From an uncultured Duncaniella sp. (GTDB lineage Bacteria; Bacteroidota; Bacteroidia; Bacteroidales; Muribaculaceae), in NCBI GenBank assembly GCA_910577335.1, contig CAJTMJ010000028.1:1-44282 (forward strand): a DNA stretch of 44,282 nucleotides, in the 5' to 3' direction. A model generated the notes under the pieces. The model searched no databases, was not told the origin of the DNA, and was given only the letters and a program-made list of their open reading frames with translations. The position numbers were made by a program, and so were the translations under genes. Shown here piece after piece: positions 26,122 to 34,509 of the stretch. Position 1 is the first letter of the stretch, and the number at the start of each line of letters is the position of its first letter.

Positions 26122-26649
26122 TTATTCAGCAGCTGCTTCAGTTGCTTCCTCTGCGGGAGCTGCTTCAGCTTCAGCAGCGGCAGCTGCAGCTTCGGCTTTC
26201 TTCTTAGCCACTGCTTCTGCTTTAGCTTTGTTCTTGGCTACTTCGGCATCCATGCGAGCCTTAGCGTCAAGTTCTTTCTTGTCTGCCATAGCGGCACGAA
26301 GTTTGTCAACTGATTGCTCTTTCTTAGCCTTCCAAGCATCGAAACGACGCTGTGCTTCAGCTTCATCGAAAGCGCCTTTCTTAACACCACCCTGAAGATG
26401 CTTCATGAGAAGCACACCTTCGTTTGAGAGGATAGTGCGAACTGTGTCAGTGGGTTGAGCACCAACGTTAACCCAATACAAAGCACGCTCGAAATTTAAA
26501 GTTACTGTAGCAGGATTAGTGTTCGGATTATATGAACCTATCCTTTCAATAAATTTACCATCACGTGGTGCCCTGCTATCGGCGATAACAATAGGATAGA
26601 ACGCATAGTTCTTACGACCATGACGTTGCAGTCTGATTTTTGTTGCCAT
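26122..26649 (-). CDS. rpsP: Ribosomal protein bS16 with Ala/Glu/Lys-rich tail
   Basis: 175 aa. The S16 core is residues 1-85 (KIRLQRHGRKNYAFYPIVIA, FIERIGSYNPNTNP, GAQPTDTVRTILSNEG). The remaining 90 residues form a charged helical tail that ends in runs of Ala and Glu. Such tails on S16 are common in Bacteroidota and absent from the E. coli protein. The gene has a clear promoter and terminator of its own, so it is not in the usual trmD operon. Confidence 0.96.
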   Translation of the reverse strand: MATKIRLQRHGRKNYAFYPIVIADSRAPRDGKFIERIGSYNPNTNPATVTLNFERALYWVNVGAQPTDTVRTILSNEGVLLMKHLQGGVKKGAFDEAEAQRRFDAWKAKKEQSVDKLRAAMADKKELDAKARMDAEVAKNKAKAEAVAKKKAEAAAAAAEAEAAPAEEATEAAAE

Positions 26650-26683
26650 TAATTAAGTGATTTGTATTTGATTAATTCGGGCG

Positions 26684-26714
26684 CAAAGTTACTGCTTTTT
26701 ACCCATTCCACCAA
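26684..26714 (-). promoter_or_regulatory. Promoter of rpsP
   Basis: On the minus strand: -33 TTG (complement of 26712-26714), 20-nt spacer, -7 TAACTTTG (complement of 26684-26691). The start codon is about 35 nt downstream. Confidence 0.75.
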
Positions 26715-26778
26715 TTATATACCGTCATTGTTCTCCATCCCGGCATAGCTTTTAACACGATTTAACCTTTGCTCGGAT

Positions 26779-26846
26779 AAAAAAATGGTGAAGGTGATAT
26801 CTGTCAACAAACATGACGACTAATTGTTGAACAGATCACCTTCACC
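26779..26846 (-). terminator. Terminator after yqgE
   Basis: A long stem (26787-26809 with 26825-26846; 12 bp, a 2-nt bulge, then about 9 more bp) with seven T on the minus-strand side. The remainder of the 324-bp gap 26650-26973 holds the rpsP promoter and AT-rich sequence with a weak GCATGTC/GACATGC repeat; no gene is seen there. Confidence 0.8.
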
Positions 26847-26973
26847 GGTGCATCTATCTCAGGTGCTACTATTGCATGTCTCTAATTAATCGTCATTATG
26901 GGTACGACAATTAAATCAGCTACCTATGACATGCCCCTAATTCAGGAAATCATAGATTGTTATATATGGTAAA

Positions 26974-27579
26974 TTAATTTGAATGGGGATTACGTGGATG
27001 ATAGAGCCATCCTCTGAACTCCGGTCCCATGGATCTCACCACCCTGTGCCAATATGAATCCTCAGCCCCTTTCAGAAGCGAGTGGCTGTCTCGTATGTCG
27101 GTCACTGCCCAAACCTTTTTCAACAGCTCTTCGTCAAGCTGACCGGGGCTCCATCCGCTATAGCCAATAAAGAATCTGACCGATCCCTCAGTGTCATATC
27201 CGTCATTTATTATGGATAGCAGCACATCAAAATCGCCGCCGATAGACAATGTATCGGTTATCTTTCTGGCATCAGGCACGACATCGCCCAAAGTATGGAC
27301 AAAATACAAACGGTCACAGGACATGGGTCCACCACAATAGATCGGTATTGGAGTCTTTACTTTCACCGATGACACGAGGTCCTGCAAAGTGTAACTTGTA
27401 AGGTTATTAAGAACAACTCCCATGGCACTTCCACGAGGTTCATAATCGACCAGACATATCACCGCATGGTGAAAGTACTGCTCCCTAAGAAAAGGCTCAG
27501 CTACCAATAGGGACCCGCAACGCGGTATGCGTTCCGAGTTTATATCAATATTAAATAACAACGATTCGAAATCTATCAT
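26974..27579 (-). CDS. YqgE/AlgH-family protein (UPF0301)
   Basis: 201 aa from the ATG at 27579. A strong AGGAGG lies 7 nt before this ATG, and translation from the in-frame ATG at 27600 would run through that ribosome site, so 27579 is preferred. Family blocks are SLLVAEPFL, HHAVICLVDY, AMGVVLNN, YCGGPM and FFIGYSGWSPGQLDEEL. The protein is cytoplasmic with no established biochemical role. A GNRA-like hairpin (ATTCGGC GAAA GCCGAAT, 27604-27621) sits in its leader. Confidence 0.92.
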   Translation of the reverse strand: MIDFESLLFNIDINSERIPRCGSLLVAEPFLREQYFHHAVICLVDYEPRGSAMGVVLNNLTSYTLQDLVSSVKVKTPIPIYCGGPMSCDRLYFVHTLGDVVPDARKITDTLSIGGDFDVLLSIINDGYDTEGSVRFFIGYSGWSPGQLDEELLKKVWAVTDIRDSHSLLKGAEDSYWHRVVRSMGPEFRGWLYHPRNPHSN

Positions 27580-27782
27580 GTTAGTTCCTCCTCTTTCCAT
27601 TTTATTCGGCGAAAGCCGAATTAGGCAATAGATAATTGTTACTAATCTGTGTCAGTTTAATTTTTACTAATTTTTCTCTAAGTTACTAAGTATTTGGGGG
27701 TAAATGCAAATATAATATGTTAAATTTTCACTTTGTACCCACTTTTGAGACAAAACATGGCAAAACTAACCATTATTTGTCA

Positions 27783-27790
27783 TAAATTTG
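27783..27790 (+). promoter_or_regulatory. -7 box of the CDF exporter gene
   Basis: TAAATTTG fits TAnnTTTG and lies 19 nt before the ATG at 27809. An in-frame TTG at 27788 lies inside this box, so it cannot be the start if this promoter is used. Confidence 0.55.
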
Positions 27791-27808
27791 CCGACAATTA
27801 CTCACAAT

Positions 27809-28750
27809 ATGACTAAAGAACTATCAGCAGAACAAAGTGTCAGATTCGCTCGGCATGTCACATGGGTCGGATTTTGGTGGAACGCAGTCCTCGCAACTGC
27901 CAAGATCGTCGCCGGTATACTTGCAGCCAGTAGCGCGCTAATAGCCGATGGCATACACTCCATCTCCGACTTTGTGAGCGATGTCATTGTAATCGTAATG
28001 GTGGGTATAGCCCGAAAAAAGCCTGACCGCCGACACGAATACGGACATGGCAAATATGAGACCCTTGCCACGATAATTCTTGCCGTAGTGCTTTTCATCG
28101 TTTCATTAGGAATCCTATGGAACGGAATAACGCAGATTATCGACTTTTCAAAAGGCACTTCCCTGCCTCGCCCCGGTATATGGGCACTCATAATCTGCGC
28201 AGCTTCTATTGTCATAAAGGAGTGGCTTTACCATTACACCAAACGTGCCGGGAAGCGTATATCATCCGAAGCGCTTATAGCCAACGCATGGCATCATCGC
28301 AGCGATGCCTTTTCATCAATCGCCACACTCGCAGGCGTGGCTGGAGCGATGTTCCTTGGCGAAAGCGGTAGGATTTGCGACCCCATCGCTGCCATCATAG
28401 TGGCAATATTCATAATTGTAGTGGCATATAAAATGGCTTCGCCGGCAATACAGGAACTGTTAGAGATAGCATTGTCGGACACCGAACAACGGCAGATAGT
28501 CCAAGCCATTGCGGAGACTCCGGGTGTTATGACCTTCCACCACTTGCGCTGTCGCAGAAGCGGCGCAAATGTGATAGTTGATTTTCACATAAAAGTCGAT
28601 CCATACATCACCGTCGAGGATGCACACCATATAGCCACTGCCGCAGAGGATAATGTGAAGAAAATTTTCGGAAGAAGCTCGACGACTGTGACCATACACA
28701 TAGAGCCTTACCACGGAGAGGAAATCCACCCCGACGGCTCATGCAAATAG
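27809..28750 (+). CDS. Cation diffusion facilitator metal exporter
   Basis: 313 aa, inner membrane, six TM segments. Metal-site motifs are SALIADGIHSISDFVSD (TM2, with Asp47 and Asp54) and NAWHHRSDAFSS (TM5, HxxxD). A His-containing loop, RRHEYGHGKYET, lies between TM2 and TM3. The C-terminal domain (about 215-300) is the ferredoxin-like dimer domain with VDFHIKVDPYITVEDAH. It exports divalent metals such as Zn, Fe or Mn by proton exchange; the metal cannot be told. The start was chosen at the ATG because the earlier TTG lies in the promoter. Confidence 0.93.
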   Translation: MTKELSAEQSVRFARHVTWVGFWWNAVLATAKIVAGILAASSALIADGIHSISDFVSDVIVIVMVGIARKKPDRRHEYGHGKYETLATIILAVVLFIVSLGILWNGITQIIDFSKGTSLPRPGIWALIICAASIVIKEWLYHYTKRAGKRISSEALIANAWHHRSDAFSSIATLAGVAGAMFLGESGRICDPIAAIIVAIFIIVVAYKMASPAIQELLEIALSDTEQRQIVQAIAETPGVMTFHHLRCRRSGANVIVDFHIKVDPYITVEDAHHIATAAEDNVKKIFGRSSTTVTIHIEPYHGEEIHPDGSCK

Positions 28751-28759
28751 TCCTGAATT

Positions 28760-28784
28760 TAAGAGGTTGTTTAATAACCTCTTA
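28760..28784. terminator. Hairpin between convergent CDF and miaB genes
   Basis: TAAGAGGTT pairs with AACCTCTTA, 9 bp with a 7-nt loop. The tails are AU-rich but not long U runs, so this is a modest terminator. Confidence 0.6.
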
Positions 28785-28787
28785 ATA

Positions 28788-30128
28788 TTACTCGGCAAGT
28801 TCGCCAATGAGAGTAGCCGATGACGAATCGGTAACCTTTACCCGCACTATATCACCGACCTTGTAGTTTCCTCGCGGGAATACCAGTGTCTTATTTTGCT
28901 GGTTTCTACCTACAAATTGCTCCTTCGAACGCTTTGACACACCTTCAACAAGCACATCAAAGGTCTTCCCGACATCTTTTGCGTTACTTTCACGCGACAG
29001 CTCGTTTTGCAATGCTATCATGCGGTTAAGGCGTTCAATTTTCACATCTTCCGGCACATTGTCAGGCATAGTCTTTGACGCAAGTGTGCCCGGGCGTTCG
29101 GAATATTTGAACATAAACGAAGAGTCAAACCCTACTTCACGCATCAGGTCAAGCGTCTCCAAGAAATCAGCTTCGCTCTCATCATGAAATCCAGTGAAAA
29201 GGTCGGTCGATATGCCACAATCAGGTATTGCCTTACGTATGGCAGCTATGCGGTCAAGATACCATTCACGGGTATACTTGCGGTTCATAGCCTTAAGGAC
29301 CTTATTTGAGCCGGACTGCACGGGAAGGTGTATGTGATTGCACACATTTGCCTTATCCCTCATCACAGCTATCACATCATCACCCATATCCTTGGGATGA
29401 GAGGTGGTGAAGCGTATGCGCATGTCAGGAGCTGAGTCAGCAACTATAGCCAACAGAGCTGCGAAATTAAAAGTCTCACCTTTCTCATTCGTCCAATTGT
29501 AACTGTTTACATTCTGACCTAACAGAGTGGCTTCCTTAAAACCTCTTGCCCGCAGGTCAGCCAACTCGGCAAGAATACTGTCAACACTTCTTGACCTCTC
29601 CCTGCCACGTGTGTAGGGAACTATACAGTAAGAACAGAAATTGTTACACCCGCGCATTATGCTGATGAAACCCGACACTCTGTTGCTTCCCAATCGGGCA
29701 GGAATGATATCCCTGTAAGTCTCGGTGGTACTCAATTCGACATTTACTGCCTTCTCCCCAGCCTCGACCGAAGCAAAGAGATTTGGCAGGTCAAGATATG
29801 AATCAGGACCGGCAACCAAATCAACGCCATGACGATTGATCAGTTCCTCCTTGACACGTTCAGCCATGCACCCTATCACGCCCACTATGAGTTTCGGTGA
29901 ATTCTTCCCACGCTTACGGCGCAGCGATGCGAGATATGCCAATCGTGACACTATCTTCTGTTCGGCATTATCCCTGATAGAGCATGTGTTAAGGAGGATA
30001 GCATCTGCGTCCTCCACGCTTTCAGCCATGTCATAACCTACTGTCTCCATAATTGAAGCCACGACCTCACTGTCAGCCACATTCATCTGGCAGCCGTATG
30101 TTTCTATATATAATCTTCGATTTACCAT
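28788..30128 (-). CDS. miaB: tRNA-2-methylthio-N6-isopentenyladenosine synthase
   Basis: 446-aa radical SAM enzyme with two iron-sulfur clusters. The N-terminal MTTase domain has Cys13, Cys49 and Cys87. The radical SAM triad is Cys161, Cys165 and Cys168 in CNNFCSYC. A C-terminal TRAM domain starts near 380. IPYTRGRE-like sequence (VPYTRGRERSR) and ETYGCQMN identify MiaB rather than RimO or MtaB. It adds methylthio to position 37 of tRNAs that read UNN codons. A minus-strand -7 box (TAAATTTG, 30181-30188) lies upstream. Confidence 0.95.
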   Translation of the reverse strand: MVNRRLYIETYGCQMNVADSEVVASIMETVGYDMAESVEDADAILLNTCSIRDNAEQKIVSRLAYLASLRRKRGKNSPKLIVGVIGCMAERVKEELINRHGVDLVAGPDSYLDLPNLFASVEAGEKAVNVELSTTETYRDIIPARLGSNRVSGFISIMRGCNNFCSYCIVPYTRGRERSRSVDSILAELADLRARGFKEATLLGQNVNSYNWTNEKGETFNFAALLAIVADSAPDMRIRFTTSHPKDMGDDVIAVMRDKANVCNHIHLPVQSGSNKVLKAMNRKYTREWYLDRIAAIRKAIPDCGISTDLFTGFHDESEADFLETLDLMREVGFDSSFMFKYSERPGTLASKTMPDNVPEDVKIERLNRMIALQNELSRESNAKDVGKTFDVLVEGVSKRSKEQFVGRNQQNKTLVFPRGNYKVGDIVRVKVTDSSSATLIGELAE

Positions 30129-30145
30129 AATTTTAGACTAAATTC

Positions 30146-30177
30146 TTTGGCAAAGAACTCAATATTCAGTAATTTTG
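30146..30177 (+). promoter_or_regulatory. Promoter of the small membrane protein gene
   Basis: -33 TTTG (30146-30149), 20-nt spacer, -7 TAATTTTG (30170-30177). It overlaps the divergent miaB promoter region. Confidence 0.75.
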
Positions 30178-30202
30178 CAGCAAATTTACAAAAAACCGCC
30201 AA

Positions 30203-30625
30203 ATGGAGAAAATTATAATTTATGTCATTATAATTGCCGCCGGTGTTCTCTTCGATTTCATCAAAAAGAGAGCGCATAAATCGGCGACCTCTCAGCAGGC
30301 GAACAAACCACCAAAACCGCAAGCGCAATTTCCGCTTTTACAATTCTCCGACCTTAATATTCCACGAAATAAGCCTGAGCTAATTCCCTCTGACAAACAT
30401 GAGACTGCTCCCGGCAGAGTGATTAAACAAGAGCCAAAGAAGATAAAACATGATAAACTTTCCGCGCCCTTTTTGCCCGGAGAAAAAGAAATTTCCCTTC
30501 CCGATATCACCGACGATACACCTATGGAAATATCAAAACAAGAAGTCCCGGCAGATGTTGCAGCCCATTATGCCAGATGGAGACAAGCGATACTCGATGC
30601 GGAGATTTTGCAACGTAAATTTTGA
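30203..30625 (+). CDS. Small single-TM protein, unknown function
   Basis: 140 aa, family not recognised. A hydrophobic N-terminal segment (IIIYVIIIAAGVLFDFI, 4-20) with no cleavage site should anchor it in the inner membrane. A long Pro/Lys-rich disordered linker (25-115) follows. The C-terminus, HYARWRQAILDAEILQRKF, is a short amphipathic helix that looks like the conserved part and may be a docking motif. It has a good promoter and may be co-transcribed with the CoA transferase 64 nt downstream. Confidence 0.8.
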   Translation: MEKIIIYVIIIAAGVLFDFIKKRAHKSATSQQANKPPKPQAQFPLLQFSDLNIPRNKPELIPSDKHETAPGRVIKQEPKKIKHDKLSAPFLPGEKEISLPDITDDTPMEISKQEVPADVAAHYARWRQAILDAEILQRKF

Positions 30626-30689
30626 GATAGATTATTAAAAATATTAAAGAGTCCCATTAAAAACTCCTATTCCAATTTAGAAAAGTATT

Positions 30690-32186
30690 ATGAGATTTCC
30701 TATTTTGACCCCTGAAGAAGCGGCTGAATTGTTTTTCAATGATGCTCACTGTGGCTTCTCAGGATTCACAGCTCCCGGTTCTCCAAAGGTTGTCACTCAG
30801 GCAATCGCTGCTAAGGCAGAAAGACTACATGCTCAAGGCGAACCGTTCAAAATCAACATTATAACAGGAGCTTCCACAAGCGACCGTTGCGATGGTATCC
30901 TTGCACGTGCAAATGCCGTCGGCAAACGTACCCCCTATCAGAATCATCCTGATCTCCGCAAACGTATAAATTCTCACGACGCGCACTATTTCGACCTCCA
31001 TCTTTCAGAAGCTGCCCAGAAACTGCGCTACGGCTTTTTCGGAGACCTTGACCTTGCCATAATCGAAGTGTCGGACATTCAGGACGACGGTACTTGCGTT
31101 GTAGGTACCGGTGTCGGCAACGTCCCCACTATCGCCAAGATGGCTAAGAAAATCGTTATCGAGCTTAACGAGAAATTACGCCATGCCCTTTATGGTATCC
31201 ATGATATATACCTCCCTCTCGACCCGCCTAACCGCACCGAAATCCCCATCTTCAAGCCTAGCGACCGAATCGGTTCACCGGTGCTTAAATTAGACCCCGA
31301 AAAGATTGTCGGAGTGGTGATGAGCGACCACTATGAAGGCGTAAAACCTTTCACTCCGCTTGATGACACCACAAAGCAGATTGGAGCAAATGTATGTACA
31401 TTCTTGATTAATGAACTTCATGCAGGACGCATCCCCTCAACCTTCCTTCCCCTCCAGTCAGGTGTTGGCAATGTGGCAAACGCAGTGCTTTACGGGTTGG
31501 CAGACGCAAAAGAAATTCCTCCGTTCGAAATGTACACAGAGGTTATTCAGGATGCAGTGATTGACCTTATGAAACAGGGTCGTTGCAAATTCGGTTCCAC
31601 TTGCTCACTCACCGTGTCAAACGAGGTTGAGGATGAGGTGATCAGCAACATCGAGTTCTTCAAGAACCACCTTATCATCCGTCCGTCTGAAATCTCCAAT
31701 AACCCCGAAGTTATCCGTCGCTTAGGTGTAATCTCTATGAATACTGCTCTCGAAGCAGACATCTTCGGTAACATTAACTCAACCCACGTTACAGGCACAC
31801 GCATGATGAACGGTATCGGCGGTTCAGGCGACTTCACCCGCAACGCTTATATCTCAATCTTCTCCTGTCCTTCTATCACCAAGGAGGGTAAGATTTCAAA
31901 CATCGTGCCTATGGCATCGCACGTGGATCACACCGAACACTCTGTTGACGTCCTTGTCACCGATCAGGGTATTGCCGACCTTCGTGGTCTTGACCCGGTT
32001 GAACGCGCTCATGAAATCATCAACAAGTGTGCTCACCCCATCTACCGCGAACTTCTCAACGACTATCTCAAACTCAGCACCCGTGGCGGTCAGACACCCC
32101 ATACTCTTGAAGCATCACTCGCTTTCCACACTGAGTTCCTCGCATCAGGCGATATGCGCAACGTTGACTGGAGCAAATTTGCATAA
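30690..32186 (+). CDS. Succinate/acetyl-CoA transferase (AarC-like)
   Basis: 498-aa family I CoA transferase of the acetyl-CoA hydrolase/transferase group. The catalytic Glu is Glu284 in MYTEVIQD. GTGVGNVPTIAK, LPLQSGVGNVANAV and TGTRMMNGIGGSGDF are conserved. It moves CoA between succinate and acetate or propionate. In succinate/propionate-forming Bacteroidales such an enzyme can release acetate while activating succinate; this role is inference. There is no signal peptide. A terminator follows. Confidence 0.93.
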   Translation: MRFPILTPEEAAELFFNDAHCGFSGFTAPGSPKVVTQAIAAKAERLHAQGEPFKINIITGASTSDRCDGILARANAVGKRTPYQNHPDLRKRINSHDAHYFDLHLSEAAQKLRYGFFGDLDLAIIEVSDIQDDGTCVVGTGVGNVPTIAKMAKKIVIELNEKLRHALYGIHDIYLPLDPPNRTEIPIFKPSDRIGSPVLKLDPEKIVGVVMSDHYEGVKPFTPLDDTTKQIGANVCTFLINELHAGRIPSTFLPLQSGVGNVANAVLYGLADAKEIPPFEMYTEVIQDAVIDLMKQGRCKFGSTCSLTVSNEVEDEVISNIEFFKNHLIIRPSEISNNPEVIRRLGVISMNTALEADIFGNINSTHVTGTRMMNGIGGSGDFTRNAYISIFSCPSITKEGKISNIVPMASHVDHTEHSVDVLVTDQGIADLRGLDPVERAHEIINKCAHPIYRELLNDYLKLSTRGGQTPHTLEASLAFHTEFLASGDMRNVDWSKFA

Positions 32187-32207
32187 TAGCTTATTATTCC
32201 AATACAG

Positions 32208-32243
32208 AAAACAGGGATGCCTTTGCGGGCGTCCCTGTTTTTT
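32208..32243. terminator. Terminator between CoA transferase and GldB-like genes
   Basis: AAAACAGGGA (32208-32217) pairs with TCCCTGTTTT (32232-32241), flanked by A and T runs, between convergent genes. Confidence 0.85.
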
Positions 32244-32276
32244 ATCCATATTAGAGTCAGATCCGTGCGAGTGGCA

Positions 32277-33218
32277 TTAATGATACCTTGACTCCTGCAA
32301 AGTCTTGGGCGAATCGTAAAATTGAGGGGTAAGCAATCTATCGGGTGCGACATCATTATGCTTCAAGTATTCATGCACGATTCTGTACCCCATATATCTC
32401 CCTGCCCTTCCGGGTGCGTCAATGTTCAGGACGGAAGTCGAAGCCGATGGCGAAATCAGACGCATAGCCAAAGTCTCATCAGTGCTGTAAAGCATCTTGC
32501 GTGTTATCAGGGTTTCCCATATCTTCTTTTCGTTATCCTCAAGCCACTCCATCTCCTTTTCATTATATCCAAGCGCCTCCCTCTCAGTCTGACCTGTGAG
32601 TCGCATCACAGCGTCCACAATCGCCCCCTCGTAGAGCAATCGTGAAAGGAGTGTTGGATAATCGCCGGTGGGCTTATATTCATAATACTTCCGTATGAGA
32701 GTTTCAGCGACATCAGGCACAATCCTCTCTCTCACTTTCGTTCTCCTGATAAATTCAGGGAAATAATCATACGGCTTATAGCCAAGACCGAGGTAATGAT
32801 TGACACCTATATATAATAATGTGTCAACCGTGAAAACCGACTGATTGAACGGAGAGATTATCGCATATACCTTTGGAATGGTTATCTCCGGGCAGATACG
32901 CTCCATCCTGCCAAACATCTTGCCAAGTCCCGCCTCAATATCCGAGATATCCGAGAAATATTTATCCAAGGTTTCAGTGTGCAGTTTTATTGACGGGCTG
33001 CCGGAGTATACCGCCAGCGATGAGTCGTTCAATTCACCGTATCCCGACAGTTTAAACAATGTTTTGGCTGCATTAAGCTCCTCAGCATTATCGGGCATCA
33101 CACCTGCGGGAAGAGTCTGATCGAGACGGCTTATTTCCACCGGCTCATATTCTTCATTTCTTCCACATCCGCCAAGGAGTAATGACAACAGCGGCACTAA
33201 GATTCCGATTAAACGCAT
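32277..33218 (-). CDS. GldB-like lipoprotein
   Basis: 313 aa from the ATG at 33218. The N-terminus MRLIGILVPLLSLLLGGC ends in a lipobox with Cys18, so it is a lipoprotein. The longer ORF upstream is excluded because a -7 box (TACTTTTG, complement of 33238-33245) lies inside it. Blocks such as YDYFPEFIRRTKVRERIVPDV, LLYEGAIVDAVMRL and YMGYRIVHEYLKH match the GldB gliding-lipoprotein family. Bacteroidales keep GldB homologues although they do not glide, so the role is probably in the envelope and not motility. It is divergent from the amidase. Confidence 0.85.
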   Translation of the reverse strand: MRLIGILVPLLSLLLGGCGRNEEYEPVEISRLDQTLPAGVMPDNAEELNAAKTLFKLSGYGELNDSSLAVYSGSPSIKLHTETLDKYFSDISDIEAGLGKMFGRMERICPEITIPKVYAIISPFNQSVFTVDTLLYIGVNHYLGLGYKPYDYFPEFIRRTKVRERIVPDVAETLIRKYYEYKPTGDYPTLLSRLLYEGAIVDAVMRLTGQTEREALGYNEKEMEWLEDNEKKIWETLITRKMLYSTDETLAMRLISPSASTSVLNIDAPGRAGRYMGYRIVHEYLKHNDVAPDRLLTPQFYDSPKTLQESRYH

Positions 33219-33308
33219 ATTCTTAAAGTTGATTGTCCAAAAGTAGATATTTTTTGGCATATAAGCATAAAAATTGACTTGAAGGATAACATTTATGGAG
33301 ACTTTTGC

Positions 33309-33316
33309 TAAATTTG
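33309..33316 (+). promoter_or_regulatory. -7 box of the amidase gene
   Basis: TAAATTTG fits TAnnTTTG, 29 nt before the ATG at 33346. It supports that ATG over the in-frame TTG at 33325. Confidence 0.5.
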
Positions 33317-33345
33317 CATAATTTTTGAACTGGAATACCTCACAG

Positions 33346-34494
33346 ATGAGCCTTACAAAAGTCATACGAATACTATTTATGCTTATTTTTTCCTTCACAA
33401 CTTCCGTGGTTGAGGGGAAAGATTTCGTAGTAGTCATAGACCCCGGTCATGGAGGGAAGGATGCAGGTGCTCTCGGAAGAAAAACCAATGAGAAAACCGT
33501 CAATCTCGAAGTTGCCAAGAAATTGTCGAAGCTGATCACTTCCAATATGGATGACGCTAAGGTTTATATGACCCGCAACAGCGATAGTTTTGTCCCTTTG
33601 CAGGGGAGAGCTGATTTTGCCAATGGGAAACATGCCGATATATTCATATCCATACATGCCAATTCCGTCGATGCGAAATCACCTATGCGCACCAAGGTCA
33701 ATGGGGCTGCCGTATATACGCTTGGTTTGAAAAAAAGCGACACTAATCTCAGCGTGGCAATGCGAGAGAATGCGGTTATGAAGTTGGAGCCCGATTACTC
33801 GACGACTTATCAGGGTTTTGACCCCTCTTCGGCTGAAAGTTACATCATATTCGAAATGATGCAGCACAAAAATCTCGACCAGAGCATTGCGCTTGCGGAG
33901 TATGTCCAGAATCAACTTGTACGCACCGCAGGTCGTAAAAACAACGGTGTGCGTCAGGCACCGTTCTGGGTACTCGTCCGCACAAGCATGCCTGCCATAT
34001 TGGTAGAGTTGGATTTTATCTGTAATCCGACGATGGAAAAATTCATGTCCTCGTCATCCGGTCAGGATAAACTTGCAAAAGCCATCTATAACGGTGTGGA
34101 GAAGTATCGCAAATCAACCTCTCCATCGTCAAAGAAGCGCAAAAACAAAACTGCGGAACCGGTCAAAGAAGTGGTTGAGAAAGAACAAAAATCGGCCTCT
34201 CCACGTTCAGAATACAAGGAAGTATCAACGACTAAGGGGGATACCGAAATCAAGTCATCCGACGCTATAATTTATAAGATACAGTTCCTTACAGCTTCCG
34301 CCCCCATCTCAAAGGGTGACAAACGGCTTAAAGGGCTCTCCCCTGTCGATTATTACAAGGACGGCAAGATTATTAAGTATACTTTTGGCGAATTCGGCTC
34401 AATGTCGGAAGCCAACAGTGAACTAAAGAAAATAAAAAAATTATTCCCCGACGCCTTCGTGATAAAAACTCGTGACGGCAAACGAATAAAATAA
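33346..34494 (+). CDS. N-acetylmuramoyl-L-alanine amidase with SPOR-like tail
   Basis: 382 aa. An N-terminal hydrophobic signal (1-22) exports it to the periplasm. The amidase_3 zinc site is complete: His35 in DPGHGGKDAG, Glu55, His104 in SIHAN and catalytic Glu221 in VELDFICNP. After a Lys/Ser-rich linker (about 255-305) comes a SPOR-like domain (IYKIQFLTASAPI, YTFGEFGSMSEANSELKKIK) that would bind denuded septal glycan. The protein should split daughter cells by cutting peptide stems. It is followed by the MCE gene after 15 nt. Confidence 0.93.
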   Translation: MSLTKVIRILFMLIFSFTTSVVEGKDFVVVIDPGHGGKDAGALGRKTNEKTVNLEVAKKLSKLITSNMDDAKVYMTRNSDSFVPLQGRADFANGKHADIFISIHANSVDAKSPMRTKVNGAAVYTLGLKKSDTNLSVAMRENAVMKLEPDYSTTYQGFDPSSAESYIIFEMMQHKNLDQSIALAEYVQNQLVRTAGRKNNGVRQAPFWVLVRTSMPAILVELDFICNPTMEKFMSSSSGQDKLAKAIYNGVEKYRKSTSPSSKKRKNKTAEPVKEVVEKEQKSASPRSEYKEVSTTKGDTEIKSSDAIIYKIQFLTASAPISKGDKRLKGLSPVDYYKDGKIIKYTFGEFGSMSEANSELKKIKKLFPDAFVIKTRDGKRIK

Positions 34495-34509
34495 GCAACA
34501 CCATTTACA

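Noticed and set aside
33219..33437. N-terminal extension of the GldB-like gene
   Set aside because: The extension would contain the promoter, and the downstream ATG gives a perfect lipoprotein signal.
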